From the NCBI GenBank assembly GCA_041617635.1, contig JBFJOO010000026.1:1-42236 (forward strand): a DNA stretch of 42,236 bases. The letters run 5' to 3'. The notes beneath the pieces were generated by a model. It was given only the letters and a program-made list of their open reading frames with translations, was not told the origin of the DNA and ran no database searches. This DNA comes from JAABRB01 sp041617635 (lineage in GTDB: Bacteria > Pseudomonadota > Gammaproteobacteria > Burkholderiales > SG8-39). Every line of letters starts with the position of its first letter. Within the stretch, counting starts at the first letter, position 1. Below are positions 15,094 through 24,172 of this stretch, piece by piece. Made by a program: the position numbers and the translations under genes.

Positions 15094-17001
15094 ATGACTG
15101 GGGAAACCTACAAGGCGTTCCATGAGCGCTCGATCAAGGATCCAGACGGTTTCTGGTCGGAGCAGGCAAAGCTGATCGACTGGTCCAAGCCGTTCGGCAA
15201 GGTTCTCGAATACAACCGCCCGCCGTTCGCGAAATGGTTTCTCGGCGGCGAGACCAATCTCTGTCACAACGCGGTCGACCGGCATCTTGCGTCCCGCGGG
15301 GAACAGACGGCGCTCGTGTACCTCTCGACCGAGGTGAACGAGGAAAAGCGCTTCTCGTACCGGGAGCTGCACGCCGAGGTCCAGCGCGTCGCCGCGATGA
15401 TGCAGGCACTCGGCGTGAGGAAGGGCGACCGGGTCATCGTCTACATGCCGATGATCCCGGAAGCGTGCTTCACGATTCTCGCCTGCGCGCGGATCGGCGC
15501 GGTGCATTCCGTGGTGTTCGGCGGCTTCGCGGCGAACAGCCTCGCGGCACGGATCGACGACGCGAAGCCCAAGCTCATGGTCACAGCCGACGGGGGAATG
15601 CGGGCGGGCAAGAGCGTTCTCTACAAGAGCCTCGTCGACGAGTCGATCCGCCTCGCGAAATCCCCGCCGGAGAAGGTGGTCATCTTCAACCGCGGGCTGG
15701 ATCCGAAGATGCCGCGCACGTCCGGGCGCGACCTGGATTACATGGAACTCCGTGCGCAGCACATGGATTCAAAGGTGTCCGTCACCTGGCTCGAATCGAA
15801 CGAGCCGTCCTATATCCTCTATACGTCGGGGACGACCGGCCGGCCAAAAGGGGTGCAGCGGGACGTCGGTGGCTATGCGGTCGCGCTCGCCGCCTCGATG
15901 AAGCACATCTACTGCGGCAAGCCGGGCGAGACGATGTTCACCACCAGCGATATCGGCTGGGTGGTCGGTCATTCCTACATCATCTACGCGCCGCTCATTG
16001 CGGGCATGACGACGATCATGTACGAAGGCGTCCCGATCCGCCCGGATCCGGGAATCTGGTGGAAGATCGTCCAGGACGAGAAGGTGTCGGTCATGTTCTC
16101 CGCGCCGACCGCCATCCGCGTCCTCAAGAAGAGCGACATTTCCCACATCCGGAAATACGATCTGTCGAAACTGAAGCACCTGTTTCTCGCGGGTGAGCCG
16201 CTCGACGAGCCGACTCACCGCTGGATCATGGACGCGCTCGGCAAGCCCGTCATCGATCACTACTGGCAGACCGAGACGGGGTGGCCGATGCTCACCGCCG
16301 TGCCGGGGGTCGAGGAGACGCCGAACAAGTTCGGCAGCCCGTCGTTCCCTGCCTACGGGTACAACCTGAAACTGCTGCGCGAGTCGGATGCCTCGGAGGC
16401 CGGCGTCGACGAGAAGGCGGTGGTGGCGGTCATTCCGCCGCTGCCTCCCGGTTGCCTGACCACGATCTGGGGCGATGACGAGCGCTTCGTGAGCACGTAC
16501 TTCACGAGCTTTCGCGACCGGCAGGTCTACTCCTCGTTCGACTGGGGGATTCGCGACAAGGACGGCTACTACTTCATACTCGGCCGCACGGACGACGTGA
16601 TCAACGTGGCCGGCCACCGGCTCGGGACGCGCGAGATCGAGGAAGCGGTGAACATGCACTCGGCGATCGCCGAGTGTGCGGTGGTGGGCGTGAACGATGC
16701 GGTCAAGGGGCAGATGCCGCTCGCGTTCGCGGTGGTCAAGGATCCGGCCCGGGTCGCCGGGGCGGAAAGCCGGGCCGCGCTCGAGAAGGAGATCATGAAG
16801 ACGGTCGACGATGCGATCGGCGCGATCGCGCGGCCGCGCAATGTCCACTTCGTCGCCGCGCTTCCCAAGACCCGCTCGGGCAAGACGCTGCGGCGCTCGA
16901 TCCAGGCGCTTGCCGAGGGCCGCGACCCCGGCGATCTCACGACGATCGAAGACCCGGGTGCGCTCGAGCAGATTCGGACGGCCCTGACCGGAAAACCGTG
17001 A
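15094..17001 (+). CDS. prpE: Propionyl-CoA synthetase
   Basis: AMP-forming acyl-CoA synthetase activating propionate, and possibly acrylate or 3-hydroxypropionate. The ATP-binding P-loop YTSGTTGRPKG starts at Y243. The region YWQTETGWP and the hinge region GRTDDVINVAGHR are present. The C-terminal catalytic lysine K597 in KTRSGK is the residue typically regulated by acetylation in this family. The 635-residue length and the N-terminal FHERSIKDPDGFW signature favour PrpE over Acs. It follows acuI by 16 bases; its stop codon overlaps the GTG start of the TPR-methyltransferase, so expression is coupled. Confidence 0.94.
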   Translation: MTGETYKAFHERSIKDPDGFWSEQAKLIDWSKPFGKVLEYNRPPFAKWFLGGETNLCHNAVDRHLASRGEQTALVYLSTEVNEEKRFSYRELHAEVQRVAAMMQALGVRKGDRVIVYMPMIPEACFTILACARIGAVHSVVFGGFAANSLAARIDDAKPKLMVTADGGMRAGKSVLYKSLVDESIRLAKSPPEKVVIFNRGLDPKMPRTSGRDLDYMELRAQHMDSKVSVTWLESNEPSYILYTSGTTGRPKGVQRDVGGYAVALAASMKHIYCGKPGETMFTTSDIGWVVGHSYIIYAPLIAGMTTIMYEGVPIRPDPGIWWKIVQDEKVSVMFSAPTAIRVLKKSDISHIRKYDLSKLKHLFLAGEPLDEPTHRWIMDALGKPVIDHYWQTETGWPMLTAVPGVEETPNKFGSPSFPAYGYNLKLLRESDASEAGVDEKAVVAVIPPLPPGCLTTIWGDDERFVSTYFTSFRDRQVYSSFDWGIRDKDGYYFILGRTDDVINVAGHRLGTREIEEAVNMHSAIAECAVVGVNDAVKGQMPLAFAVVKDPARVAGAESRAALEKEIMKTVDDAIGAIARPRNVHFVAALPKTRSGKTLRRSIQALAEGRDPGDLTTIEDPGALEQIRTALTGKP

Positions 17002-19319
17002 GCGCTGCAGCGCTGCAGCGGGTGTATCCGCTGCTGCAGGCGGGGCGTTTCGCGGAGGCGGAGGCTCCGCTGCGCGACATCGTCGCGCAGTCGCCCGCGA
17101 ACGCGGAAGCGCACTTTCTGCTCGGCATGTGCCGCTATCAGCAAGGCGCCGCGCGCGACGCGCTCGAGCCCATGCGACGCGCGGTGCATCTTGCGCCCGG
17201 GACGGTGCAGTTCGCGGTGAACTTCGGGTTCGTGCTGAGCGAGGCGGGTGAGCTCGCCGAAGCGGAGACAGTGTTGCGCGGCGCGCTCGCGCGCGCCCCG
17301 CGGGATCCCGCGGCGCTCAACGCGCTCGGCATCACGCTGCAGCAGGCCGGGCGGCTCGAGGAAGCGCTGGCCGTGTTCGAGCGCGGCATCGCGGCCGCAC
17401 CGCGGGACGATGGGCTCCACAACAACTATGGCCGGACGCTGCGTGACGCGGGCCGCATGGAGCAGGCGCTGGCCGAGGTTCGTACGGCGCTCGCACTCAA
17501 TCCCGCAAATCCGATGGCCGAGCTCAATCTCGGCAATGTGCTGCGCGATACCGGCGCGCTCGAGGAGGCGATTGCGGCGTACGAGCGGGCCGTCGCCAGG
17601 GCGCCACACTTCAACATGGCGCTCCACAATCTCGGGGAGGCACTCGTCGATGCAGGCCGATCCGGCGAAGCGCTGATGGCGTTCGGCCGAGCGATGCATG
17701 TGGCGCCCGCGGTCGGGGCGCACTGCCAGCGCTTCGCCGACACGGTCGACCTTTCCGGTGCGGTGCTCGGCCCCGCCGACCGGGAACTGGTCGCGCAATG
17801 CCTGGCGCGCGACGACGTCGATCTCACCGGGATCGCCGCCGCCGCATTCGATCTCATCGCGACGGAGCCGCGGCTGCGCGCATTGATCGAGGCGTCCGAC
17901 CGGTCACCGCGCGAGCTTGGTGCGCGCCTCGCGAGCGATGAGGCCCACGCCGCCCTTTCGGACCCGCTCTTGCTCGACCTGATGACGCGGACCATCGTTC
18001 CGGACCACCGCGCGGAGCGCCTGATGACGGCGTTCAGGCGCGCCGCGCTGGATCGCTGGGCCGGCGGATTCGCTGCCGGCGAGGCCGCGCGCTGGCGCGC
18101 GCCGCTCGCGGCGCTGGCCACGCACTGCTTCCTCAATGAATACGCGTTCGCGCAGGAGGAGGAAGAGGGCGTCCGGGTTGCGCGCCTCGCCGTCGGGCTG
18201 GCGGGCGCGGCGGCGCACACCGCGGAAACCGGCGCGGCGCTGGCGCTGCTCGCGAGCTACCGGTCGCTCCGGGACGGTAAGGGGGTCGAGAGCGTTGCCC
18301 GGGAAGTTGCGGTGCGCACGGACGATCCGCGGCTCGCGCGACTCGTGCGGCGCCAGGTGACCGAGCCTGCGGACGAAGCCCGGATCGGGGCGGCGCTGCC
18401 CGTGCTCACCGCGATCGCGGATTCGACCTCGCGCGCCGTGCAGACCCAGTACGAGGAGAACCCCTACCCGCGCTGGAGCGCGTTGCCCGTCATGGTCGGT
18501 GCGCAGCCGCTGCGACAGAAGATCCGGAGTCTCTTCCCGTTCCTCGGTGACGTGGATTCCCGCGTGCCGGAGCGTCCGCGCATGCTGATTCCGGGTTGTG
18601 GGACCGGCCGACACGCGGTGCTCGCCGGGCTTCTGCATCCGGGCGCCCAGGTCCTGGCGGTCGACCTGAGTCGGGCGAGCCTCGCCTACGCAGCGCGGCG
18701 CGCCGCCGACCTGGGCGCGGCAAACATCACTTTCGCGCAGGCGGACATTCTCGAGCTGTCGGCGCTCGGAGAAGCCTTCGACGTCATCGATTGCGCCGGC
18801 GTCCTGCATCACCTGCACGACCCCATGGTCGGCTGGCGGGTGCTGCGCGGGCTGCTCGCCGCAAACGGCTTCATGCGCATCGCGCTCTACAGCGAGCTCG
18901 GGCGGCAGGCGGTAGCGGCGGCGCGCGACATCATCGCCGAGCGAGGGTTCGCCGCGAGCGCGGAAGGGATCCGGCGCTGCCGGCAGCACATCCTCGCCCT
19001 GCCTGATGCCCACCCGGCGCGCGCGGTGACCGAATCCCCCGATTTCTGGTCACTTTCGGGCTGTCGCGACCTGCTGTTTCACGTGCAGGAGCACCGGTTC
19101 ACCTTGCCGCGCATCGAAGAATCGCTCGCCGCGCTCGAGCTGGAGTTCCTCGGGTTCGAGTTCGGCCACCCAGGGGTGCGCCTGGCGTTCCGGCGCGAGC
19201 ACCCGCAGGACGGGGACGCGCGCGCGCTTGCGAACTGGACGCAGTTCGAATTGCGCCATCCGGAGATCTTCGGCGGAATGTACCAGTTCTGGGCGAGGCC
19301 CCGGCCGGGCGCGCACTGA
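16998..19319 (+). CDS. TPR-repeat / SAM-methyltransferase fusion protein
   Basis: Two-part protein of 773 residues. Residues about 4-240 are seven consecutive 34-residue tetratricopeptide repeats, a protein-binding scaffold. Residues about 240-480 are an alpha-helical linker I do not recognise. YEENPYPRW (485-493) is followed by a class I methyltransferase with motif I as PGCGTGRH (about 532-539), an acidic ADI segment and DCAGVLHHLHDP. The start is the GTG at 16998, whose bases overlap the prpE stop codon (GTGA). This places TPR repeat 1 immediately after the start. The substrate is unknown; a protein target held by the TPR part is a reasonable guess. A SET-domain methyltransferase gene follows, which is unusual company. 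Confidence 0.85.
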   Translation: MSAAALQRVYPLLQAGRFAEAEAPLRDIVAQSPANAEAHFLLGMCRYQQGAARDALEPMRRAVHLAPGTVQFAVNFGFVLSEAGELAEAETVLRGALARAPRDPAALNALGITLQQAGRLEEALAVFERGIAAAPRDDGLHNNYGRTLRDAGRMEQALAEVRTALALNPANPMAELNLGNVLRDTGALEEAIAAYERAVARAPHFNMALHNLGEALVDAGRSGEALMAFGRAMHVAPAVGAHCQRFADTVDLSGAVLGPADRELVAQCLARDDVDLTGIAAAAFDLIATEPRLRALIEASDRSPRELGARLASDEAHAALSDPLLLDLMTRTIVPDHRAERLMTAFRRAALDRWAGGFAAGEAARWRAPLAALATHCFLNEYAFAQEEEEGVRVARLAVGLAGAAAHTAETGAALALLASYRSLRDGKGVESVAREVAVRTDDPRLARLVRRQVTEPADEARIGAALPVLTAIADSTSRAVQTQYEENPYPRWSALPVMVGAQPLRQKIRSLFPFLGDVDSRVPERPRMLIPGCGTGRHAVLAGLLHPGAQVLAVDLSRASLAYAARRAADLGAANITFAQADILELSALGEAFDVIDCAGVLHHLHDPMVGWRVLRGLLAANGFMRIALYSELGRQAVAAARDIIAERGFAASAEGIRRCRQHILALPDAHPARAVTESPDFWSLSGCRDLLFHVQEHRFTLPRIEESLAALELEFLGFEFGHPGVRLAFRREHPQDGDARALANWTQFELRHPEIFGGMYQFWARPRPGAH

Positions 19320-19344
19320 ACGTGTTTCGCAGCGGCGCGCATCT

Positions 19345-19368
19345 GCGTAAAATTCTCGCGTAAAATTC
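19345..19368. repeat. Tandem 11-bp direct repeat before the SET gene
   Basis: GCGTAAAATTC occurs twice (19345-19355 and 19358-19368) with a 13-base period. Each copy contains a TAAAAT that could act as a -10 element. The pair could be tandem start sites or a repeated regulator-binding site. Confidence 0.6.
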
Positions 19369-19370
19369 GC

Positions 19371-19391
19371 GCCTGATTCCTTCAATCAGGC
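19371..19391 (+). promoter_or_regulatory. Leader hairpin before the SET gene
   Basis: A perfect 8-bp stem, GCCTGATT / AATCAGGC, with a 5-base loop (CCTTC). It lies 14 bases before the ATG, close enough to affect ribosome access. There is no U-tract, so a terminator role is unlikely. Confidence 0.55.
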
Positions 19392-19405
19392 CAGCGAACC
19401 GAAAG

Positions 19406-19906
19406 ATGAACGGCAGCAAGCGAATGAACGGCGCGCAGCGACTGAACGGCGCGCAGCGGACGAAGCCACTCTACTTCGTGCGGACGTCGACGATCCACGG
19501 CCGCGGGGTATTCGCGGCGCGCAAGATCGCGAAGGGCACGCAGATCATCGAGTACAAGGGCGAGCGCGTCACCCACAAGGAAGTCGACCGGCGCTACGCG
19601 CACGTCGACGAGCGCGATAACCATACGTTTCTCTTCGAGGTGGACGATGAATGGGTGATCGATGCGGGCGTGCGCGGGAATGCCGCGCGCTGGATCAACC
19701 ACGGATGCAAGCCGAACTGCGAGACGGTCGAGGAGGATGGGCGCATCTATATCGAGGCGATTCGCGACATCCAGCGTGGCGAGGAGCTGACGTACGACTA
19801 CAACATCGTCCTCGAGGAACGGCACACGCCGCGCATGAAGGGGATCTGGGTGTGCCTGTGCGGCGCGCAGCGCTGCCGGGGAACGATGCTCGCGCGGAAG
19901 CGATGA
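19406..19906 (+). CDS. SET-domain protein-lysine methyltransferase
   Basis: Small (166 aa) SET-domain protein resembling eukaryotic-type lysine methyltransferases. The SAM-binding GRGVFA is at 32-37. The pseudoknot motif RWINHGCKPNC is at 95-105, matching the canonical RFINHSCxPNC. GEELTYDYN at 125-133 carries the catalytic tyrosine region. A post-SET zinc site appears complete: C105 with C150, C152 and C157 (CxCx4C). The first 18 residues are three copies of a six-residue unit (MNGSKR, MNGAQR, LNGAQR). The second copy also begins with ATG (19424), so the start is uncertain. The target is unknown; ribosomal or DNA-binding proteins are possible. It is sandwiched between a TPR-methyltransferase and a transglutaminase-like gene. 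Confidence 0.88.
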   Translation: MNGSKRMNGAQRLNGAQRTKPLYFVRTSTIHGRGVFAARKIAKGTQIIEYKGERVTHKEVDRRYAHVDERDNHTFLFEVDDEWVIDAGVRGNAARWINHGCKPNCETVEEDGRIYIEAIRDIQRGEELTYDYNIVLEERHTPRMKGIWVCLCGAQRCRGTMLARKR

Positions 19907-19930
19907 GCGGTGCCGGGAAAAGGAGCTGAA

Positions 19931-20626
19931 ATGACGTTCACCATGCCCGGCGCCGTGCCGGAACCGGGACCCGAGTATCTTTGCGAGACGCGCTTCATGG
20001 ACATCGGCTCGGCGTCCGTGCGAGCGTTCGCCGAGGAGGCGATCGCCGGGGAAACGACCGAGATCGGCAAGGCGACGCGGCTCTTCTACGCGGTGCGCGA
20101 TTCGATCCGTTACGACCCGTTCTCGATGCGGCTCGATCCGTCCACCTACGCGGCGAGCCACGTGCTCACCGCGGGCTATGCCTACTGCCTGCCGAAGGCG
20201 ATCCTGCTCGCGGCAGGTGCGCGAGTGGCCGGCATCCCGGCCGCGATCGGGCTGTCGGACGTCGTGAATCACCTCGTCACCGAGAAGCTCAAGATCCGGC
20301 TCGGCGGCAAGACGTACTTCATGCACCACGGGTACGCGGTGCTCTTCCTGGAAGGCGCGTGGGTGAAGGCGGCACCGGCGTTCAACATCGAGCTGTGCGA
20401 GCGGTTCGGCGTGCGCCCGACGGAGTTCGACGGACGCTCTAACGCGATCCTCCAGGAGTTCGACGCGCGGGACCGCCGCCACATGGAATACGTGAAGGAC
20501 CACGGCATCTGGTCCGACTTTCCCTACGAGAAGGTCGCCGCGGATTTTCGCGCGTTCTATCCGCCCATCGCGTTCGGGAACGAGGCGACCGGCGAGCGAT
20601 TCGAGGACGGGACCCCCCTGCATTGA
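19931..20626 (+). CDS. Transglutaminase-like superfamily protein
   Basis: 231-residue protein with a transglutaminase/protease-like core. The nucleophile is C86 in GYAYCLPKA. H132 or H133 in MHHGYAVLFLEG is the expected general base. The position that usually holds the third catalytic residue reads APAFN (N152), not Asp. RDSIRYDP and HMEYV are also conserved in bacterial relatives that I recall, where the same APAFN segment occurs. The start is ATG 19931, preceded by AGGAG; a GTG at 19910 is less well placed. It follows the SET gene by 24 bases, so co-transcription is likely. Hydrolase, amidase and acyl-transfer activities are all possible. Confidence 0.78.
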   Translation: MTFTMPGAVPEPGPEYLCETRFMDIGSASVRAFAEEAIAGETTEIGKATRLFYAVRDSIRYDPFSMRLDPSTYAASHVLTAGYAYCLPKAILLAAGARVAGIPAAIGLSDVVNHLVTEKLKIRLGGKTYFMHHGYAVLFLEGAWVKAAPAFNIELCERFGVRPTEFDGRSNAILQEFDARDRRHMEYVKDHGIWSDFPYEKVAADFRAFYPPIAFGNEATGERFEDGTPLH

Positions 20627-20673
20627 CGGTCCGCGGCGCGGCGCGCAAGCGTCGTGGACGATCTGCGTTGCAT

Positions 20674-20679
20674 TACAAT
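20674..20679 (+). promoter_or_regulatory. Possible acs -10 element
   Basis: TACAAT lies 46 bases before the acs start, upstream of a strong ribosome site (AAGGAGGAG). No clear -35 is visible, so this is tentative. Confidence 0.35.
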
Positions 20680-20725
20680 TGCCTGTCGAGCCGGCCTTTC
20701 AGGCACAACAAGGAGGAGTTGGTCC

Positions 20726-22696
20726 ATGGCTGCAAACATCGAGTCGGTGCTGCACGAAACCCGGGTCTTTCCGCCTGCCAAGGATTTCGTCAAGCAGGCG
20801 AACGTATCGGGGATGACCGCCTACCAGGCGCTTTGCGACGAGGCGGCGCGCGATTTCGAGGGATTCTGGGCGCGGCTCGCGAAGGAGCACGTGATCTGGT
20901 CCAAGCCGTTCACCAAGGTACTGGACGAATCGAAGGCGCCGTTCTTCAAGTGGTTCCACGACGGGGAGCTGAACGCCTCCTACAACTGCCTCGATCGGCA
21001 CCTCAAGACCCAGCCGAACAAGGTGGCGATCATCTTCGAGGCCGATGACGGCAAGGTCACGAAGATCACCTATAAGCAGCTCTATCATGAGGTCTGCAAG
21101 TTCGCGAATGCCCTGAAGGCGCTCGGCATCAAGCAGGGCGATCGCGTGCTCGTCTACATGCCGATGTCCATCCAGGTCGTCGTGGCCATGCAGGCGTGCG
21201 CGCGCATCGGCGCGACGCATTCGGTGGTTTTCGGCGGCTTCTCGGCGAAGAGCGTTCAGGAGCGCGTCATCGACGCCGGCGCGGTGGCGGTGATCACCGC
21301 GGACGGGCAGTTCCGCGGGGGCCGCGAGATTCCCCTGAAACCGGTCGTCGACGAGGCGCTCGCCATGGGCGGCTGCGAGGGGATCAAGAACATCATCGTC
21401 TACAAGCGGTCGGGGAGCAAGGTGCCGATGACGAGCGGACGCGATCGCTGGTGGGACGACGCGGTCAAGGGGCAACCCGACACCTGCGAGCCGACGTTCG
21501 TCAACGCCGAGCACCCGCTGTTCATCCTCTACACGTCCGGATCCACGGGAAAGCCGAAGGGGATACAGCACTCGACCGGCGGCTATCTCCTCTGGGCGCT
21601 GCTCACGATGAAGTGGGTGTTCGACTACAAGCCGACCGACGTGTTCTGGTGCACTGCCGACGTCGGCTGGGTGACCGGTCACACCTACATCGCCTACGGT
21701 CCGCTTGCCTGCGGGGCGACCGAGGTGATGTTCGAAGGCGTTCCCACCTACCCGGACGCCGGCCGGTTCTGGAAGATCATGCAAGACCACAAGGTGACGG
21801 TCTTCTACACGGCGCCCACCGCGATCCGATCCCTCATCAAGGCGGGCGGCGACCTGCCCAAGAAGTACGACCTGTCGAGCGTGCGCATTCTCGGCACGGT
21901 CGGCGAGCCGATCAATCCGGAGGCGTGGATGTGGTACCACGAGACGGTGGGCGGAGGTCGCACCCCGATCGTCGATACCTGGTGGCAGACGGAGACCGGT
22001 GGGCACCTGATCAGCCCGCTGCCCGGCGCGACGCCCACGAAGCCGGGTTCGGCGACGCTGCCGCTCCCCGGCATCATGGCGGACATCGTCGACGAAACGG
22101 GCAAGCCGGTCGGCAGGGGCAAGGGCGGACTGCTGGTGATCAAGCGGCCATGGCCGGCCATAGTGCGCACGATCTGGGGCGACCCGGACCGGTTCAAGAA
22201 GACCTACTACCCGGACGACTTCAAGGGCAAGTATTACTTGGCCGGGGACGGTGCGAGCACCGACGAGGAGGGCTACTTCCGGATCGTCGGTCGCATCGAT
22301 GACGTCCTGAACGTGTCCGGTCACCGGCTCGGCACGATGGAGGTCGAATCGGCGCTCGTCGCCAACTCGAAGCTGGTCGCCGAGGCGGCAGTCGTGGGGC
22401 GCCCCGACGAGCTGACCGGCGAGGCGATCGTGGCGTTCGTGGTCACCAAGGGCGCGCGACCGGAAGGCGAGGCCGCGAAGAAGGTCGCGCAGGAACTCCG
22501 CGACTGGGTCGCAAAGGAGATCGGACCGATCGCCAAGCCCAAGGACATTCGCTTCGGGGACAATCTGCCCAAGACGCGCTCCGGAAAGATCATGCGCAGG
22601 TTGCTGCGCTCCATCGCGAAGGGCGAGGAGATCACCCAGGACGTGTCCACGCTGGAGAATCCGGCAATTCTCGAGCAGCTTAAGCGTTCGGGCTGA
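20726..22696 (+). CDS. acs: Acetyl-CoA synthetase
   Basis: AMP-forming enzyme converting acetate, ATP and CoA to acetyl-CoA, feeding the TCA genes upstream. The P-loop YTSGSTGKPKG starts at Y269. WWQTETGG is the adenylate-binding region and GRIDDVLNVSGHR the hinge region. The C-terminal catalytic lysine, a common acetylation site, is K621 in KTRSGK. The 656-residue length is normal. I chose ATG 20726 because AAGGAGGAG lies eight bases upstream; an in-frame upstream start would add 24 non-conserved residues. Confidence 0.96.
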   Translation: MAANIESVLHETRVFPPAKDFVKQANVSGMTAYQALCDEAARDFEGFWARLAKEHVIWSKPFTKVLDESKAPFFKWFHDGELNASYNCLDRHLKTQPNKVAIIFEADDGKVTKITYKQLYHEVCKFANALKALGIKQGDRVLVYMPMSIQVVVAMQACARIGATHSVVFGGFSAKSVQERVIDAGAVAVITADGQFRGGREIPLKPVVDEALAMGGCEGIKNIIVYKRSGSKVPMTSGRDRWWDDAVKGQPDTCEPTFVNAEHPLFILYTSGSTGKPKGIQHSTGGYLLWALLTMKWVFDYKPTDVFWCTADVGWVTGHTYIAYGPLACGATEVMFEGVPTYPDAGRFWKIMQDHKVTVFYTAPTAIRSLIKAGGDLPKKYDLSSVRILGTVGEPINPEAWMWYHETVGGGRTPIVDTWWQTETGGHLISPLPGATPTKPGSATLPLPGIMADIVDETGKPVGRGKGGLLVIKRPWPAIVRTIWGDPDRFKKTYYPDDFKGKYYLAGDGASTDEEGYFRIVGRIDDVLNVSGHRLGTMEVESALVANSKLVAEAAVVGRPDELTGEAIVAFVVTKGARPEGEAAKKVAQELRDWVAKEIGPIAKPKDIRFGDNLPKTRSGKIMRRLLRSIAKGEEITQDVSTLENPAILEQLKRSG

Positions 22697-22732
22697 GCGG
22701 CGGACGGGGCCGGCGCCGGCGGCACGCAGTTC

Positions 22733-24145
22733 ATGGACGCACCCACCCTCCTGCATCGCCTGGCCCGCATCGTCGGCGCGCAGCACGTGCTCGCCGACGA
22801 CGCCGAAACGGCGCCATACGCGACCGATTTTCGCAAGCGCTATTTCGGACGCGCCCGCGCGGTCGTGAGGCCGGGCAGCACCGCGGAAGTGGCGGCGGTC
22901 GTGGCCCTGTGCGCGGAAACGCGCACGCCGATCGTTCCGCAAGGGGGAAATACCAGCCTTTGCGGCGCGGCGACTCCCGATGCCAGCGGCACGCAACTCA
23001 TCGTCAAACTCGCGCGCATGAACCGGATTCGCGCGCTCGATCCCGTGAACAACACCGTCACGGTCGAGGCGGGCTGCGTGTTGGCGAATCTGCAGGAGGC
23101 GGCGGACGCGGCGGACCGGCTTTTCCCGCTCAGCCTCGGTGCCGAAGGGAGCTGCGAGATCGGTGGGAATCTTTCCACCAATGCGGGAGGCGTGCAGGTC
23201 TTGCGCTACGGCAACGCGCGCGATCTGGTGCTGGGGCTCGAGGTCGTGCTGCCGTCCGGCGCGACCTGGGACGGGCTGCGGGGATTGCGCAAGGACAACA
23301 CCGGATACGATCTCAAGCACGCCTTCATCGGTGCCGAGGGCACGCTCGGCATCATCACCGGCGCCGTCCTCAAGCTGTTCCCGAAGCCGCGTGCGCAAGC
23401 CACCGCAGTGGTCGCGCTGGAGAGCGTGCCCGCGGCGCTCCAGCTGCTGACGCATGTCCAGGAGCGCTGCGGCGACCGGCTGACGGCATTCGAGCTGATG
23501 TCACGTGTCTGCATCGAGATCGTGACGCGCCATATACCGGGCGTTCAGCCACCCTTCGACCGGCCCTACGCCGAGCACGTGCTCCTCGAGCTCTCCGACA
23601 CCCATGCCGCGGGCAACGTCAAGGCAGTGCTCGAGGCGGCGCTGGAAGAGGCGTTGGAAGAGGGCATCATCCTCGATGCGGTGGTCGCCGCGAGCGAGGG
23701 TCAGGCGCAGAAGCTGTGGGCGCTGCGCGAGAACCTCACCGAAGCGCAAGCCCTGGATGGCAAGCAGGTCAAGCACGACATCTCGATACCGATCTCGAGA
23801 ATCCCGGAGTTCATCGACGCCGCAGAGGCCGCGCTCGCGCACGAGTTCCCCGGGGTGCGGATCGTGAACTTCGGCCACGTCGGGGACGGCAACCTGCATT
23901 TCAACGTGGCACCGCCGCCCGGCATGGACGAAGATGCGTTCATGGACAGAATGCGGTCGGTGAATCAGATCGTGCACGACACGACCGCACGACTGGGCGG
24001 ATCGATCAGCGCCGAGCACGGCCTCGGCGTCTACAAGCGCGAGGAGATCCTGCGCTACAAGTCGCCGCTCGAAATGGAGATCATGCGCTCGATCAAGCGG
24101 GCCATCGATCCGCTCGGGATCATGAATCCGGGCAAGGTGCTCTGA
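22733..24145 (+). CDS. FAD-linked D-2-hydroxyacid dehydrogenase (D-2-hydroxyglutarate / D-lactate type)
   Basis: FAD-binding oxidoreductase of the GlcD/D-lactate/D-2-hydroxyglutarate dehydrogenase group, 470 residues. The PCMH-type FAD domain is seen in VPQGGNTSLCG (about 64-74) and GAEGSCEIGGNLSTNAGG. The C-terminal FAD-oxidase domain carries NFGHVGDGNLHFNV and SAEHGLGVYKREE, which hold the metal and substrate histidines. Spacing and motifs look most like D-2-hydroxyglutarate dehydrogenase, but D-lactate or glycolate cannot be excluded. It follows acs by 36 bases and may share its transcript. No GlcE/GlcF partner is present, which argues against glycolate oxidase. Confidence 0.85.
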   Translation: MDAPTLLHRLARIVGAQHVLADDAETAPYATDFRKRYFGRARAVVRPGSTAEVAAVVALCAETRTPIVPQGGNTSLCGAATPDASGTQLIVKLARMNRIRALDPVNNTVTVEAGCVLANLQEAADAADRLFPLSLGAEGSCEIGGNLSTNAGGVQVLRYGNARDLVLGLEVVLPSGATWDGLRGLRKDNTGYDLKHAFIGAEGTLGIITGAVLKLFPKPRAQATAVVALESVPAALQLLTHVQERCGDRLTAFELMSRVCIEIVTRHIPGVQPPFDRPYAEHVLLELSDTHAAGNVKAVLEAALEEALEEGIILDAVVAASEGQAQKLWALRENLTEAQALDGKQVKHDISIPISRIPEFIDAAEAALAHEFPGVRIVNFGHVGDGNLHFNVAPPPGMDEDAFMDRMRSVNQIVHDTTARLGGSISAEHGLGVYKREEILRYKSPLEMEIMRSIKRAIDPLGIMNPGKVL

Positions 24146-24172
24146 TCTGCCGTTACGGACGTTTCGTTGCGG

